In this document: piece by piece, positions 7,516 to 13,963 of the stretch
Numbering within the stretch: position 1 is the stretch's first letter
Layout of the letters: each line of letters begins with the position of its first letter
Assembly (NCBI GenBank): GCA_903882765.1
Contig: CAIRYE010000080.1
Span: 1-13,963 of the forward strand
Origin: an uncultured Anaerolineae bacterium
Lineage (GTDB): Bacteria; Chloroflexota; Anaerolineae; Anaerolineales; Villigracilaceae
Length of the DNA stretch: 13,963 bases
Direction of reading: 5' to 3'
The notes under the pieces: model-generated
The model's database searches: none
The model's input: the letters and a program-made list of their open reading frames with translations, nothing else
What the model was told of the DNA's origin: nothing
Translations under genes and position numbers: made by a program

Positions 7516-7534
7516 ACCCCATAACGGGGTGGAG
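7516..7534 (+). promoter_or_regulatory. Leader hairpin abutting the ribosome site
   Basis: ACCCC (7516-7520) pairs with GGGGT (7526-7530) around a 5-nt loop, and the GGAG ribosome site (7531-7534) begins directly after the stem, 8 nt before the ATG at 7543. The short strong stem may slow or tune ribosome loading. Confidence 0.4.
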
Positions 7535-7542
7535 ATAAATAA

Positions 7543-8109
7543 ATGACAACTAACTCAAAAAAACTAATTTTATCAGTAATACTGTTATTTTCCATACCAC
7601 TTGCCTGTTCCATTCCTACCTTTGGACAAAACGCTACCCCTACCCCTGAGGTAATGGATCCAGCCGCGCAGCAGCCTGGGGTTGATCTGGGCGATATGAT
7701 CGCGACGGATGCCACCTCAGGAAATACAGTGATCACCATAACCGAAGAGCAATTGAACCAAATGTTGACAGAAAAAATGGCAAGCGACCCAAGCGCCATG
7801 CTAAACGAGCCAGTGGTGACCCTGCGTGATGAACGCATCAATATCACTGGGAAGACGGTCCAAGCCGGCATGGAGTTCGCCGCGAATATCCTCATCGCTA
7901 TTGATGTGGATGCCGAAGGTCAACCAGTGATCAATATTGAATCAGTCAAGATCGGCCCGCTTGAAGCCCCAGACGCTGTGCGTGAAGTGGTGAGCGGATT
8001 GGTCTTGAGTATGTTTAATACTGCCGTCGGTACGGGTTTATCTGGAATGAAAATGGAATCTGTGACCATAAACGATGGAACAATGATCGTAACCTTTCAA
8101 CAAAACTAA
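7543..8109 (+). CDS. Putative secreted or lipoprotein, lipid-binding-fold-like (tentative)
   Basis: A 188-residue protein of unknown function. The first 22 residues form a signal peptide: two lysines, a hydrophobic core LILSVILLFSIPLA and then Cys22. The site resembles a lipobox, but Pro at -3 is atypical, so anchoring as a lipoprotein is likely rather than certain. A linker rich in Thr, Pro and Ala follows. The mature part (from about 60) alternates short beta-like strands: VITITEEQLNQML, then PVVTLRDERINITGK, INIESVKIGPLEAP, and a closing strand pair VTINDGTMIVTF. The 'TITEEQLNQML...' opening and strand pattern recall LmeA/DUF2993 or YceB-like lipid-binding domains, but I cannot confirm membership. 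It is first in the plus-strand unit, 16 bp before the SDR gene. Confidence 0.75.
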   Translation: MTTNSKKLILSVILLFSIPLACSIPTFGQNATPTPEVMDPAAQQPGVDLGDMIATDATSGNTVITITEEQLNQMLTEKMASDPSAMLNEPVVTLRDERINITGKTVQAGMEFAANILIAIDVDAEGQPVINIESVKIGPLEAPDAVREVVSGLVLSMFNTAVGTGLSGMKMESVTINDGTMIVTFQQN

Positions 8110-8125
8110 CCAACGGAGATAACCA

Positions 8126-9082
8126 ATGAGGATTTTAATTACAGGCGCGGCAGGATTTTTGGGATCGAACCTTTGTGACCGCTTAATTTCAGAAGGTCAT
8201 GATGTTGTTGGGATGGATAACTTTGTTACGGGATCAGAAGATAATATTTCGCATCTTTTTGGAAATGAACAATTTACCTTCTACAAACACGATGTTTCCA
8301 ATTACATTTATGTACCCGGCAAACTGGACGCGGTAATGCACTTTGCGTCACCTGCCAGCCCCAACCCCGCCTCCCCTTTCGCGTATTTTAATCTCCCCAT
8401 CCAAACCATGAAAGCCGGCGCGCTTGGCACCCATAACACCTTAGGTGTAGCTAAGCACCACAACGCACGCTTTCTGTTAGCTTCAACCAGCGAGATCTAT
8501 GGTGACCCGTATGAACACCCGCAAAAAGAAACCTATGCCGGTAATGTAGATATCACCGGACCACGCGCCGTTTATGACGAAGCCAAGCGCTTTGCTGAAG
8601 CCCTAACCCTTGCCTACCACCGCCAGCATAATGTCGATACCCGCATCGTGCGTATCTTCAACACCTACGGTCCCCGCATGGATCTGGAAGATGGTCGAGC
8701 CCTCCCTAACCTGCTCAAACAAGCGTTACTTGGTGAGCAACTAACAGTTTATGGCGATGGCGGTCAAACTCGTTCCTTCTGCTACGTAGATGACCTCGTT
8801 GATGGAATTGTTAAACTTCTTTATTCAGATGAACATATGCCCGTGAACATCGGCAATCCCGTTGAAATGACCATTCTTGAATTTGCGGAACAGATCAATA
8901 AAGTTACCGCGAATAAGGGCGGCATCAAGTATGTAGACGCTCGCTCTTCCCGTGACCCACAACGCCGCCAGCCTGATATCACCCGAGCCCGCGAGATCCT
9001 CAAGTGGGAGCCAATGGTCTACCTTGAAGAGGGTGTAAATAAGACCATTCCTTACTTCAAGAAAAAGCTCGGCTTGGCATGA
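8126..9082 (+). CDS. UDP-glucuronate decarboxylase-type NAD-dependent SDR
   Basis: Cytosolic sugar-nucleotide enzyme of the extended SDR family, 318 residues, most like UDP-glucuronate decarboxylase (UXS), which converts UDP-glucuronate to UDP-xylose with tightly bound NAD. Visible are the Rossmann motif TGAAGFLG (6-13), the acidic residue Asp31 in VGMDNF that reads the adenosine ribose, MHFASPASP (71-79), the active-site segment STSEIYGDP with Thr121 and Glu123, the catalytic pair Tyr150 and Lys154 in YDEAK, NTYGPRM, RSFCYVDD and the RDPQRRQPDI substrate loop. UXS is favoured over dTDP-glucose 4,6-dehydratase by HFASPASP and the TSE.YGDP pattern, but a related epimerase remains possible. GGAG stands 7 nt before the ATG. 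The stop overlaps the gtrA start, so expression is coupled to the membrane partner. Confidence 0.92.
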   Translation: MRILITGAAGFLGSNLCDRLISEGHDVVGMDNFVTGSEDNISHLFGNEQFTFYKHDVSNYIYVPGKLDAVMHFASPASPNPASPFAYFNLPIQTMKAGALGTHNTLGVAKHHNARFLLASTSEIYGDPYEHPQKETYAGNVDITGPRAVYDEAKRFAEALTLAYHRQHNVDTRIVRIFNTYGPRMDLEDGRALPNLLKQALLGEQLTVYGDGGQTRSFCYVDDLVDGIVKLLYSDEHMPVNIGNPVEMTILEFAEQINKVTANKGGIKYVDARSSRDPQRRQPDITRAREILKWEPMVYLEEGVNKTIPYFKKKLGLA

Positions 9083-9531
9083 TCTCGTTCCTCAAAAACC
9101 CTCAGGAGCGAAACCGCTTCTATAAATTCGCCGTTGTCGGCTTGATCGGGGCAGTTATTGATTTTTCCGTAATGAACATTCTTGTTCATTACGGTTTTTC
9201 CTTCATCACCGCGGGAACAGTCTCCTTTGTTTGCGCCGTAATTAGCAATTTCTTTTGGAACCGATTCTGGACCTATCCCGAATCGCGATCAAAAAAATTC
9301 ATTGGGCAACTCTTACAATTCTTTATGGTGAATACGGCTGGGTTGCTCATCCGTTTCCCTATCCTTAAATTCGTTGAACCAATGTTAGATACAACCTTCA
9401 TCTCCTTCTCCGCCACCAAGCAAGCGCACCAAGCCCTTAGCCATAACCTAACTTTAGCCATGGCCGTAGGTATTGTGATGATGTGGAATTTCATCGTCAA
9501 TCGCTATTGGACCTATAATGATGTTGACTAA
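9079..9531 (+). CDS. GtrA family membrane protein
   Basis: A 150-residue polytopic protein with four predicted transmembrane helices (about 15-37, 41-63, 77-95, 122-142) and a GtrA-family pattern: KFAVVGLIGAVIDFSV at the start, NFFWNRFWTY after helix 2 and the matching WNFIVNRYWTY at the end. GtrA-family proteins are thought to flip or help use lipid-linked sugars (such as undecaprenyl-phosphate sugars) for polysaccharide modification. The ATG overlaps the SDR stop as ATGA, a classic coupling arrangement. Codons 30-39 contain a perfect 11-bp hairpin followed by five T, resembling an intrinsic terminator inside the gene. Pairing with a nucleotide-sugar enzyme supports an envelope glycan role. 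Confidence 0.93.
   Translation: MISFLKNPQERNRFYKFAVVGLIGAVIDFSVMNILVHYGFSFITAGTVSFVCAVISNFFWNRFWTYPESRSKKFIGQLLQFFMVNTAGLLIRFPILKFVEPMLDTTFISFSATKQAHQALSHNLTLAMAVGIVMMWNFIVNRYWTYNDVD
9167..9199 (+). terminator. Terminator-like hairpin inside the gtrA coding sequence
   Basis: CCGTAATGAAC (9167-9177) pairs perfectly with GTTCATTACGG (9184-9194) around a 6-nt loop and is followed at once by five T (9195-9199). It meets the form of an intrinsic terminator on the plus strand only. Whether it acts is unknown: translating ribosomes should suppress it, so it could act only when gtrA is not being translated. Confidence 0.5.
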
Positions 9532-9551
9532 TAAAAAAAACGAAAAATAAA

Positions 9552-10013
9552 ATGGATAAAACACAAAATACCATCTCCGCTTCCAAAATTATGTTAGCCC
9601 AATTGATGCAGCCCGAACATGCTAATAATCATGGTAATGTTCATGGCGGTTGGGTAATGAAATTGGTGGACGAATGCGGTGCCTTGGCTTGTATGCGACA
9701 CTCTCAGCACAGAGTTGTTACGGTAGCCTTGGATGGAATGACCTTTCGTCAACCGATCCGCATTGGTGATTTGGTTACTTTAGAAGGGCGCGTTACTTAT
9801 ACAGGCAGAACCTCTATGGAAGCCGAGGTGTTAGTGAATGCCGAAAACCCTGTTACTGGTGAAAAGATCCATACCAATCGTGCCACGTTGGTATATGTCG
9901 CCTTGGATGACGATGGAAGACCTATTTCTATTCCGCCGATCGTTGCAGAAACAGAAGAAGAGATCCAATTATATGAGGAAGCAAGAGCAAGACATTCCAT
10001 CCGTTCCAAGTAG
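9552..10013 (+). CDS. Hotdog-fold acyl-CoA thioesterase (YciA/ACOT-like)
   Basis: A 153-residue cytosolic thioesterase that should hydrolyse acyl-CoA to free acid and CoA. The family signature is clear: NNHGNVHGGWVMKLVDECGALA (25-46) contains the N..G...GG turn and Asp40, the usual catalytic acid on the central hotdog helix. Then come the strands VTVALDGMTFRQPIRIGDLV and the GRTSMEAEV segment typical of the family. The C-terminal 25 residues are acidic then basic and probably helical. The start codon follows an A-rich 20-nt gap after gtrA with no Shine-Dalgarno sequence, so it may rely on reinitiation or A-rich recognition. Acyl chain length preference cannot be told. The next gene starts 6 nt after the stop. 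Confidence 0.93.
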   Translation: MDKTQNTISASKIMLAQLMQPEHANNHGNVHGGWVMKLVDECGALACMRHSQHRVVTVALDGMTFRQPIRIGDLVTLEGRVTYTGRTSMEAEVLVNAENPVTGEKIHTNRATLVYVALDDDGRPISIPPIVAETEEEIQLYEEARARHSIRSK

Positions 10014-10019
10014 GAAACC

Positions 10020-11186
10020 ATGGATGAGATAACCCCTATCCCCGATCCAGAAGAACCCATTAATACCCGGTTTAAAACCCTCAGAGAATTGATCGATTTT
10101 GTTACCGGCGTTGTGCCCGGTGAACACCCACAACTTGAAGAAAATTCTAGCATAACTGACCGCTTACCCTACCCCTTTCTAGGGATCGTAGGACAGAAGG
10201 AAATGAAGTTATCCTTGCTGCTTGGGTTGATCAACCCAGCAATTGGTGGTATTTTGCTTATTGGCCCGCGCGGAACCGGAAAAACTACCGCGGTACGATC
10301 TCTATTGGATCTCCTACCCTCCGTTGAACGGTCCACCTGCTTTTACGGTTGCCTTAACGAAGACATTGAAACGATCGGGATGGACGCGGTTTGCCCCGAA
10401 TGTGCCCGAAAGTTTGGCATGGGCGAAGCGCTAACCAGCATGGATAAAGTTAGGTTGGTGGAGTTACCGCTAAATGCCGGCATTGATGATGTAGTTGGCG
10501 GCCGCGAGGAAGAACCTGGGCTAGATCGTTACAAGATCAAAAAAGGCATTCTCAACCAAGCTGATAAAAATATCCTCTACATTGACGAAGTGAATCTGCT
10601 TAGCCAACAGATCATAGATGTGATCTTGGACGCGTCGGCTCAAGGGTTTTACAATATCCGTCGTGGGTTTCATTCCGCCTCCCACAATTCTCGATTTGTT
10701 TTGATCGGTTCTATGAACCCCGAAGAAGGTTTTTTACGCCCCCAAATATTAGATCGATTTGGCTTGAGAGTTCTGGTAAAAGGGCTCACCAACCCGCAAG
10801 AACGCCTATTAGCCTATCAACAAGTTCAAGCCTACAATCGCAATCCACGTTTATTCATCAATCAAATGCTTCCCCAAACAAACCAAGTTCGATCCGAGAT
10901 CGAAAAAGCCCAAAAAATGTTAAAGGAAACTAACATCTCTGCAGATGTCGCAAAAAAAGGGATCAGCATCATCCGCTCCTTACAGATCGATTCCCTGCGA
11001 GCAGAGATCACCTGGTTCGAAGCGGCTCGCGCCCTAGCTGCATCCGATGATCGTACTGAAGTAACCATGGACGACCTGAACGTGGTGGCAAGTATGGCAT
11101 TGCGTATGCGCCGATCCAAATTTATGGATGATTACTTTTCCCATCAGGATCTTGAGGAAAAGGAATTAAAAAATTCTCTTGCCTAA
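10020..11186 (+). CDS. Magnesium chelatase subunit I-like AAA+ ATPase
   Basis: AAA+ ATPase of the BchI/ChlI type, 388 residues. Helix YPFLGIVGQKEMKLSLLLGL (51-70) leads into Walker A GPRGTGKTT (82-90); Walker B is ILYIDEVNLL (185-194), sensor 1 lies at SMNPEEG, the arginine finger in DRFGLR (Arg246) and sensor 2 near SLRAE (Arg327). Between Walker A and the presensor hairpin four cysteines (107, 111, 125, 128; C-x3-C...C-x2-C) may bind zinc; such inserts occur in BchI-like paralogs of non-phototrophs. No BchD, BchH or VWA partner is in the window, so its client is unknown; a chelatase or other metal-insertase role is only inference. AGGA precedes the ATG, and the gene is packed 6 nt behind the thioesterase. 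Confidence 0.9.
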   Translation: MDEITPIPDPEEPINTRFKTLRELIDFVTGVVPGEHPQLEENSSITDRLPYPFLGIVGQKEMKLSLLLGLINPAIGGILLIGPRGTGKTTAVRSLLDLLPSVERSTCFYGCLNEDIETIGMDAVCPECARKFGMGEALTSMDKVRLVELPLNAGIDDVVGGREEEPGLDRYKIKKGILNQADKNILYIDEVNLLSQQIIDVILDASAQGFYNIRRGFHSASHNSRFVLIGSMNPEEGFLRPQILDRFGLRVLVKGLTNPQERLLAYQQVQAYNRNPRLFINQMLPQTNQVRSEIEKAQKMLKETNISADVAKKGISIIRSLQIDSLRAEITWFEAARALAASDDRTEVTMDDLNVVASMALRMRRSKFMDDYFSHQDLEEKELKNSLA

Positions 11187-11188
11187 GG
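11185..11188 (+). promoter_or_regulatory. Ribosome binding site deciding the start of the membrane glycosyltransferase
   Basis: AAGG overlaps the stop codon of the ATPase gene and lies 8 nt before the ATG at 11197. The ATG at 11191 is too close (2 nt), and the TTG at 11179 has no site of its own, so 11197 is preferred. Confidence 0.6.
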
Positions 11189-11196
11189 TTATGTTG

Positions 11197-12735
11197 ATGA
11201 AGGATAAAGGAATCCGATATTTCCCGATCCTTGTATTATTACTGGTCAACCTAGTGTTGGCGGCTTTTTCATTTAAAGACCAAGGTATCTCTTGGGATGA
11301 GCCATTGTTTTATGATTATGCGGATGCTATTCGTACCGCCTATACGCCCCAAGCCTTTGCAGACAATTTCGATTTCAACAGTGTCTATGGCAAAAGCGCC
11401 TCTGACCATCAATATTACGGTCCTGCTTACCTACTGATCGCCCAACCGCTTGCCAAGGGGCTCTCTGAATTATTAGGAAGCAATATCTACCAAAGTTGGC
11501 ATCTCGTAAATTTTCTCACTTTTCAGGTGGGGCTGTTGGTGTTCTACCTGCTGCTTATACGCTGGCTCAAGCCTTTCCAAGCCATCGCGTCCACCGCTTT
11601 CCTCGCTTGGCAGCCTCTCTTTTGGGGACACGCCTACAATAACCCTAAAGATATTCCATTCCTTGTTTTTTGCCTCGCTACCATTTACTTTGGATTTAAA
11701 TTTGTAGACTTTCCCGATAAAAGTCCTTTCAAAAAATACTGGGGAGCCCTCCTCCTATTTGGTTTATTCCTCGGTCTAACTAGCTCAGTTCGCGTAATTG
11801 GACCGTTTGCTGGAGGGATCGTTTTCTTGAACTTGCTTTTCCAAAAGCGGTTTAGCAAGATTCCACTCTTTCTAGTGGCGGGTATTTTTGCCATCCTAGT
11901 AATGATCCTAAGTTGGCCCTACCTTTGGACCGATCCGGTAAACAATTTATTAGCCGTGCTCAAGCATATGTCCAACAACCCCACTGAATTAGCGGTTTTG
12001 TACAATGGTCAGATCTTCCGCGCCAATAGTATGCCAGCAAGTTTCATCCCCAAGATGCTAGTCATCACCCTCACCGAACCAACCTGGTTTTTGGTGATCA
12101 TAGGTGGTATTGCCCTGGTTCGCTGGATGATCAATAAAGAGATCGAATGGCAAAGCATCCTACCATTCTTTGTCCTCTTCGGTTTGTTGCTCTCTTACAT
12201 TATTTTACTTAAACCAGCTGTGTACGATGGCTTTCGTCATTTTTTCTTTATTACCCCCATCCTTTTCATCCTGGTTGGGTTAGCGTTTCGGCTGATAACT
12301 GAAAAATTAACAAATCGGGTAGCATTTGCGTTCACACTCTTATTGCTGTTTCCCGGGATCTTTGGTATCCTGCAAAACCATCCTTACGAGTACAGCTACT
12401 ATAATCAGTTTGTAGGCGGTACCACAGGGGCATATCGCAATTACGAAACCGATTATTGGCTCACCTGCTATCAACCAGCGCTGCAATGGTTTCAGGAAGA
12501 CCATCCAGGCCAGCCGCTCTCCATTCAACGAGAGATCCAACTTGCCCGGGCTTACGGTTCCGTCACTCCTCTTCTCGAGCTCGCCCCTTCGGTAGATGAC
12601 TTACCCACTGGCAGCTTTCTCTTATCCCATTCACGAGCCAACCTAGACCAGCGATCGGTCTTCCGAAATATCCCTATCGTGAAAAGCTTTGGGGTGGGGG
12701 ACGCCAATTTTTGTAATATTAAGCGAGTAGAATAA
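11197..12735 (+). CDS. GT-C type membrane glycosyltransferase (PMT/ArnT-like)
   Basis: A 512-residue polytopic membrane protein with roughly ten or more hydrophobic segments, beginning with YFPILVLLLVNLVLAAF. The first outside loop carries GISWDEPLF with the acidic pair Asp34-Glu35, the hallmark of GT-C transferases that use polyprenyl-phosphate-linked sugars (GT39/GT83, ArnT-like). A second loop with YNNPKDIPF also has an acidic residue typical of the group. The C-terminal about 100 residues after the last helix form a soluble outer domain rich in aromatics (YEYSYYNQFVGG). Donor and acceptor cannot be deduced. The chosen ATG follows AAGG at the end of the ATPase gene; a TTG at 11179 would add six residues. 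It follows the SDR/GtrA set at a distance and may use the same lipid-linked sugar. Confidence 0.85.
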   Translation: MKDKGIRYFPILVLLLVNLVLAAFSFKDQGISWDEPLFYDYADAIRTAYTPQAFADNFDFNSVYGKSASDHQYYGPAYLLIAQPLAKGLSELLGSNIYQSWHLVNFLTFQVGLLVFYLLLIRWLKPFQAIASTAFLAWQPLFWGHAYNNPKDIPFLVFCLATIYFGFKFVDFPDKSPFKKYWGALLLFGLFLGLTSSVRVIGPFAGGIVFLNLLFQKRFSKIPLFLVAGIFAILVMILSWPYLWTDPVNNLLAVLKHMSNNPTELAVLYNGQIFRANSMPASFIPKMLVITLTEPTWFLVIIGGIALVRWMINKEIEWQSILPFFVLFGLLLSYIILLKPAVYDGFRHFFFITPILFILVGLAFRLITEKLTNRVAFAFTLLLLFPGIFGILQNHPYEYSYYNQFVGGTTGAYRNYETDYWLTCYQPALQWFQEDHPGQPLSIQREIQLARAYGSVTPLLELAPSVDDLPTGSFLLSHSRANLDQRSVFRNIPIVKSFGVGDANFCNIKRVE

Positions 12736-12739
12736 GTGA

Positions 12740-13354
12740 ATGAAACCGACCATATACCAAATAACCACCCCCAGGTTGATCCTGCGCTGTTATCACCTGA
12801 ATGACGCTAAAAAACTGAACGACGCCATCGTTGCCAGCCTCGACCATCTTCGCCCGTTTATGCCTTGGGCGCAAGGGGACCGTTGGACGGTGAAAGATCG
12901 CCTCGAACATATTACCCATTGGATCATGAATTTTGAGATGAATAGCGATTATGTCTTTGGTATTTTCAGCCAAGACGGGAAAACACTGATCGGTGGGACT
13001 GGTTTGCATAAGCGTGTCGGTGAAGGCGGGCTCGAAATAGGCTATTGGATCGGTAAAGACTATATCAACCAAGGCATCGCCACCGAAACAGTGGTTGGGC
13101 TGCTCAAGGTAGCCTTTGATCATTACGAGATGGATCGAGTTGAGATCCATTGCTCCAGCCTGAATCAGGCTTCGGCGCGTATTCCCCTAAAACTCGGTTT
13201 CGAACACGAAGCCACCCTAAAAAGACGCTACCACACCGAATCGGGCTTCGCCGATCGGTACATCTTCACTTTATTTCGCGATAAATACCCTACACCTCAA
13301 CTTCCTGCTTTGGATATACGAGCTTATGATGATGAAGGTAGGCAATATCTTTAG
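12740..13354 (+). CDS. GNAT family N-acetyltransferase (RimJ/RimL-like)
   Basis: A 204-residue cytosolic acetyltransferase that should transfer an acetyl group from acetyl-CoA to an amine, possibly a protein N-terminus or a small molecule. The N-terminal TPRLILRCYHLNDAKKL (10-26) is the RimJ/RimL-like opening. The acetyl-CoA loop is GYWIGKDYINQGIATE (101-116), a form of the Q-x-x-G-x-A motif. NQASARIPLKLGFEHEATL (142-160) is the second conserved segment. The last 25 residues after the core are an extra tail. The ATG lies 4 nt after the glycosyltransferase stop without a clear Shine-Dalgarno, which suggests coupled reinitiation. The substrate is unknown. Confidence 0.92.
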   Translation: MKPTIYQITTPRLILRCYHLNDAKKLNDAIVASLDHLRPFMPWAQGDRWTVKDRLEHITHWIMNFEMNSDYVFGIFSQDGKTLIGGTGLHKRVGEGGLEIGYWIGKDYINQGIATETVVGLLKVAFDHYEMDRVEIHCSSLNQASARIPLKLGFEHEATLKRRYHTESGFADRYIFTLFRDKYPTPQLPALDIRAYDDEGRQYL

Positions 13355-13401
13355 TTCTTATCTGCTCGAACCCCAAAATCAAGCCATAGGAAAGACATAA
13401 A

Positions 13402-13963
13402 ATGCTAAGAGTCATCGCCGGCAAATTTAAAGGCAGAAAGTTAAAAACAGTTCCAGGAGATACCACCCGCCCTGTCACTGACCGCGTTAAAGAATCACTG
13501 TTCGATATCATCGCCCACGATGTGGTGGATTCCACATGGTGGGATGTGTTTGGCGGCACTGGCGCTATTGGCATCGAAGCCCTCAGCCGCGGCGCAAATT
13601 TCGTGCGGTTTTGCGATCTAAACCGCCTACCGATCGAAACGATCAAAGATAATCTGGCAAACTGCCAATGCCAACAACAAGCGCAGGTCATCCGTGGAGA
13701 CGCATTCACAATGCTCGCGGAAAAACCGAATCGGCAATTCACCTTTATTTACATCGCCCCGCCGCAATATTTGGATATGTGGAAGAAAGGAATGGAGATC
13801 GTGGACAACAACCCCGATTGGCTGAATGAAGATGGCGATATCATTGTTCAGATCCATCCGATCGAATACTCCAACCTTGAATTGAAGCATTTTGAAGAAT
13901 ACGACCAACGAAAATATGGCAGCACCTTGCTTGTGTTCTACCAAAAAAGAGAAATCACCCCCA
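13402..13963 (+). CDS. rsmD: 16S rRNA (guanine966-N2)-methyltransferase RsmD (runs off the right edge)
   Basis: Class I SAM-dependent methyltransferase that makes m2G966 in 16S rRNA during 30S assembly. The frame from ATG 13402 stays open to the window edge (187 codons seen; the family is about 180-190 residues, so little is missing). Landmarks are RVIAGKFKGRKLKT at the N-terminus, TRPVTDRVKESLFDII, the SAM motif DVFGGTGAIGIEALSRGA and the acidic strand end CDLN. The catalytic motif, normally [D/N]PPY, reads APPQ at residues 119-122 within FIYIAPPQYLDMW. AGGA is 10 nt before the ATG. It follows the GNAT gene by 47 bp with no gene between. Assignment to the RsmD family is strong; retention of the usual activity is less certain. 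Confidence 0.9.
   Translation, partial: MLRVIAGKFKGRKLKTVPGDTTRPVTDRVKESLFDIIAHDVVDSTWWDVFGGTGAIGIEALSRGANFVRFCDLNRLPIETIKDNLANCQCQQQAQVIRGDAFTMLAEKPNRQFTFIYIAPPQYLDMWKKGMEIVDNNPDWLNEDGDIIVQIHPIEYSNLELKHFEEYDQRKYGSTLLVFYQKREITP

Noticed and set aside
7488..7895. A 135-codon minus-strand frame opposite the lipoprotein-like gene
   Set aside because: The plus-strand gene has a promoter, ribosome site and signal peptide; the minus-strand product has no coherent pattern.
13290..13944. Two overlapping minus-strand open frames (150 and 105 codons)
   Set aside because: They lie opposite rsmD, whose plus-strand product has clear family motifs; the minus-strand products show no recognisable domain and are antisense shadows.

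Overview
The window looks like an ordinary chromosomal segment of a bacterium, most likely a member of the Chloroflexota (Anaerolineae-like). This placement is an inference from gene content: a YccF-type membrane protein, a lone TatA, a four-cysteine BchI-like ATPase in a genome segment with no other chlorophyll genes, a UDP-glucuronate decarboxylase/GtrA pair, and an RsmD with an altered catalytic tetrad. The genes are tightly packed, base composition looks mid-range throughout, and I see no insertion sequence, phage gene, CRISPR array, rRNA or tRNA.

Layout. Bases 1-178 hold the end of a plus-strand YccF-like membrane protein, followed by a strong bidirectional terminator (198-243). From 398 to 7491 seven genes run on the minus strand; in transcription order they are scpB (chromosome segregation), fabF and fabH (fatty acid synthesis), tatA (twin-arginine export), an alpha/beta hydrolase, a membrane-anchored SGNH/GDSL hydrolase and htpG (Hsp90 chaperone). 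This is not one simple operon. Terminator-like hairpins lie between scpB and fabF and between tatA and the hydrolase, each only 20-35 nt before the next start codon, so these genes either have separate promoters or are attenuated.

At 7491-7543 the genes turn divergent. An extended -10 promoter (TGCTATAAT) lies against the scpB start codon and drives a plus-strand set: a secreted or lipoprotein-like protein, a UDP-glucuronate decarboxylase-type SDR, and a GtrA membrane protein whose start overlaps the SDR stop (ATGA). They are followed closely by a hotdog-fold acyl-CoA thioesterase, a BchI-like AAA+ ATPase, a GT-C type membrane glycosyltransferase, a RimJ/RimL-like GNAT acetyltransferase and, running off the right edge, rsmD (16S rRNA m2G966 methyltransferase).

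Functionally, the SDR, GtrA and GT-C genes suggest making a nucleotide-activated sugar, flipping a lipid-linked sugar and transferring it outside the membrane, i.e. envelope glycan work. FabF and FabH are condensing enzymes of type II fatty acid synthesis. No complete new system is evident. The points most worth following are a perfect terminator-like hairpin inside the gtrA coding sequence, the Ala-Pro-Pro-Gln motif in RsmD where Asp/Asn-Pro-Pro-Tyr is expected, a basic C-terminal tail on FabH, and the attenuator-like hairpins in the minus-strand gene cluster.
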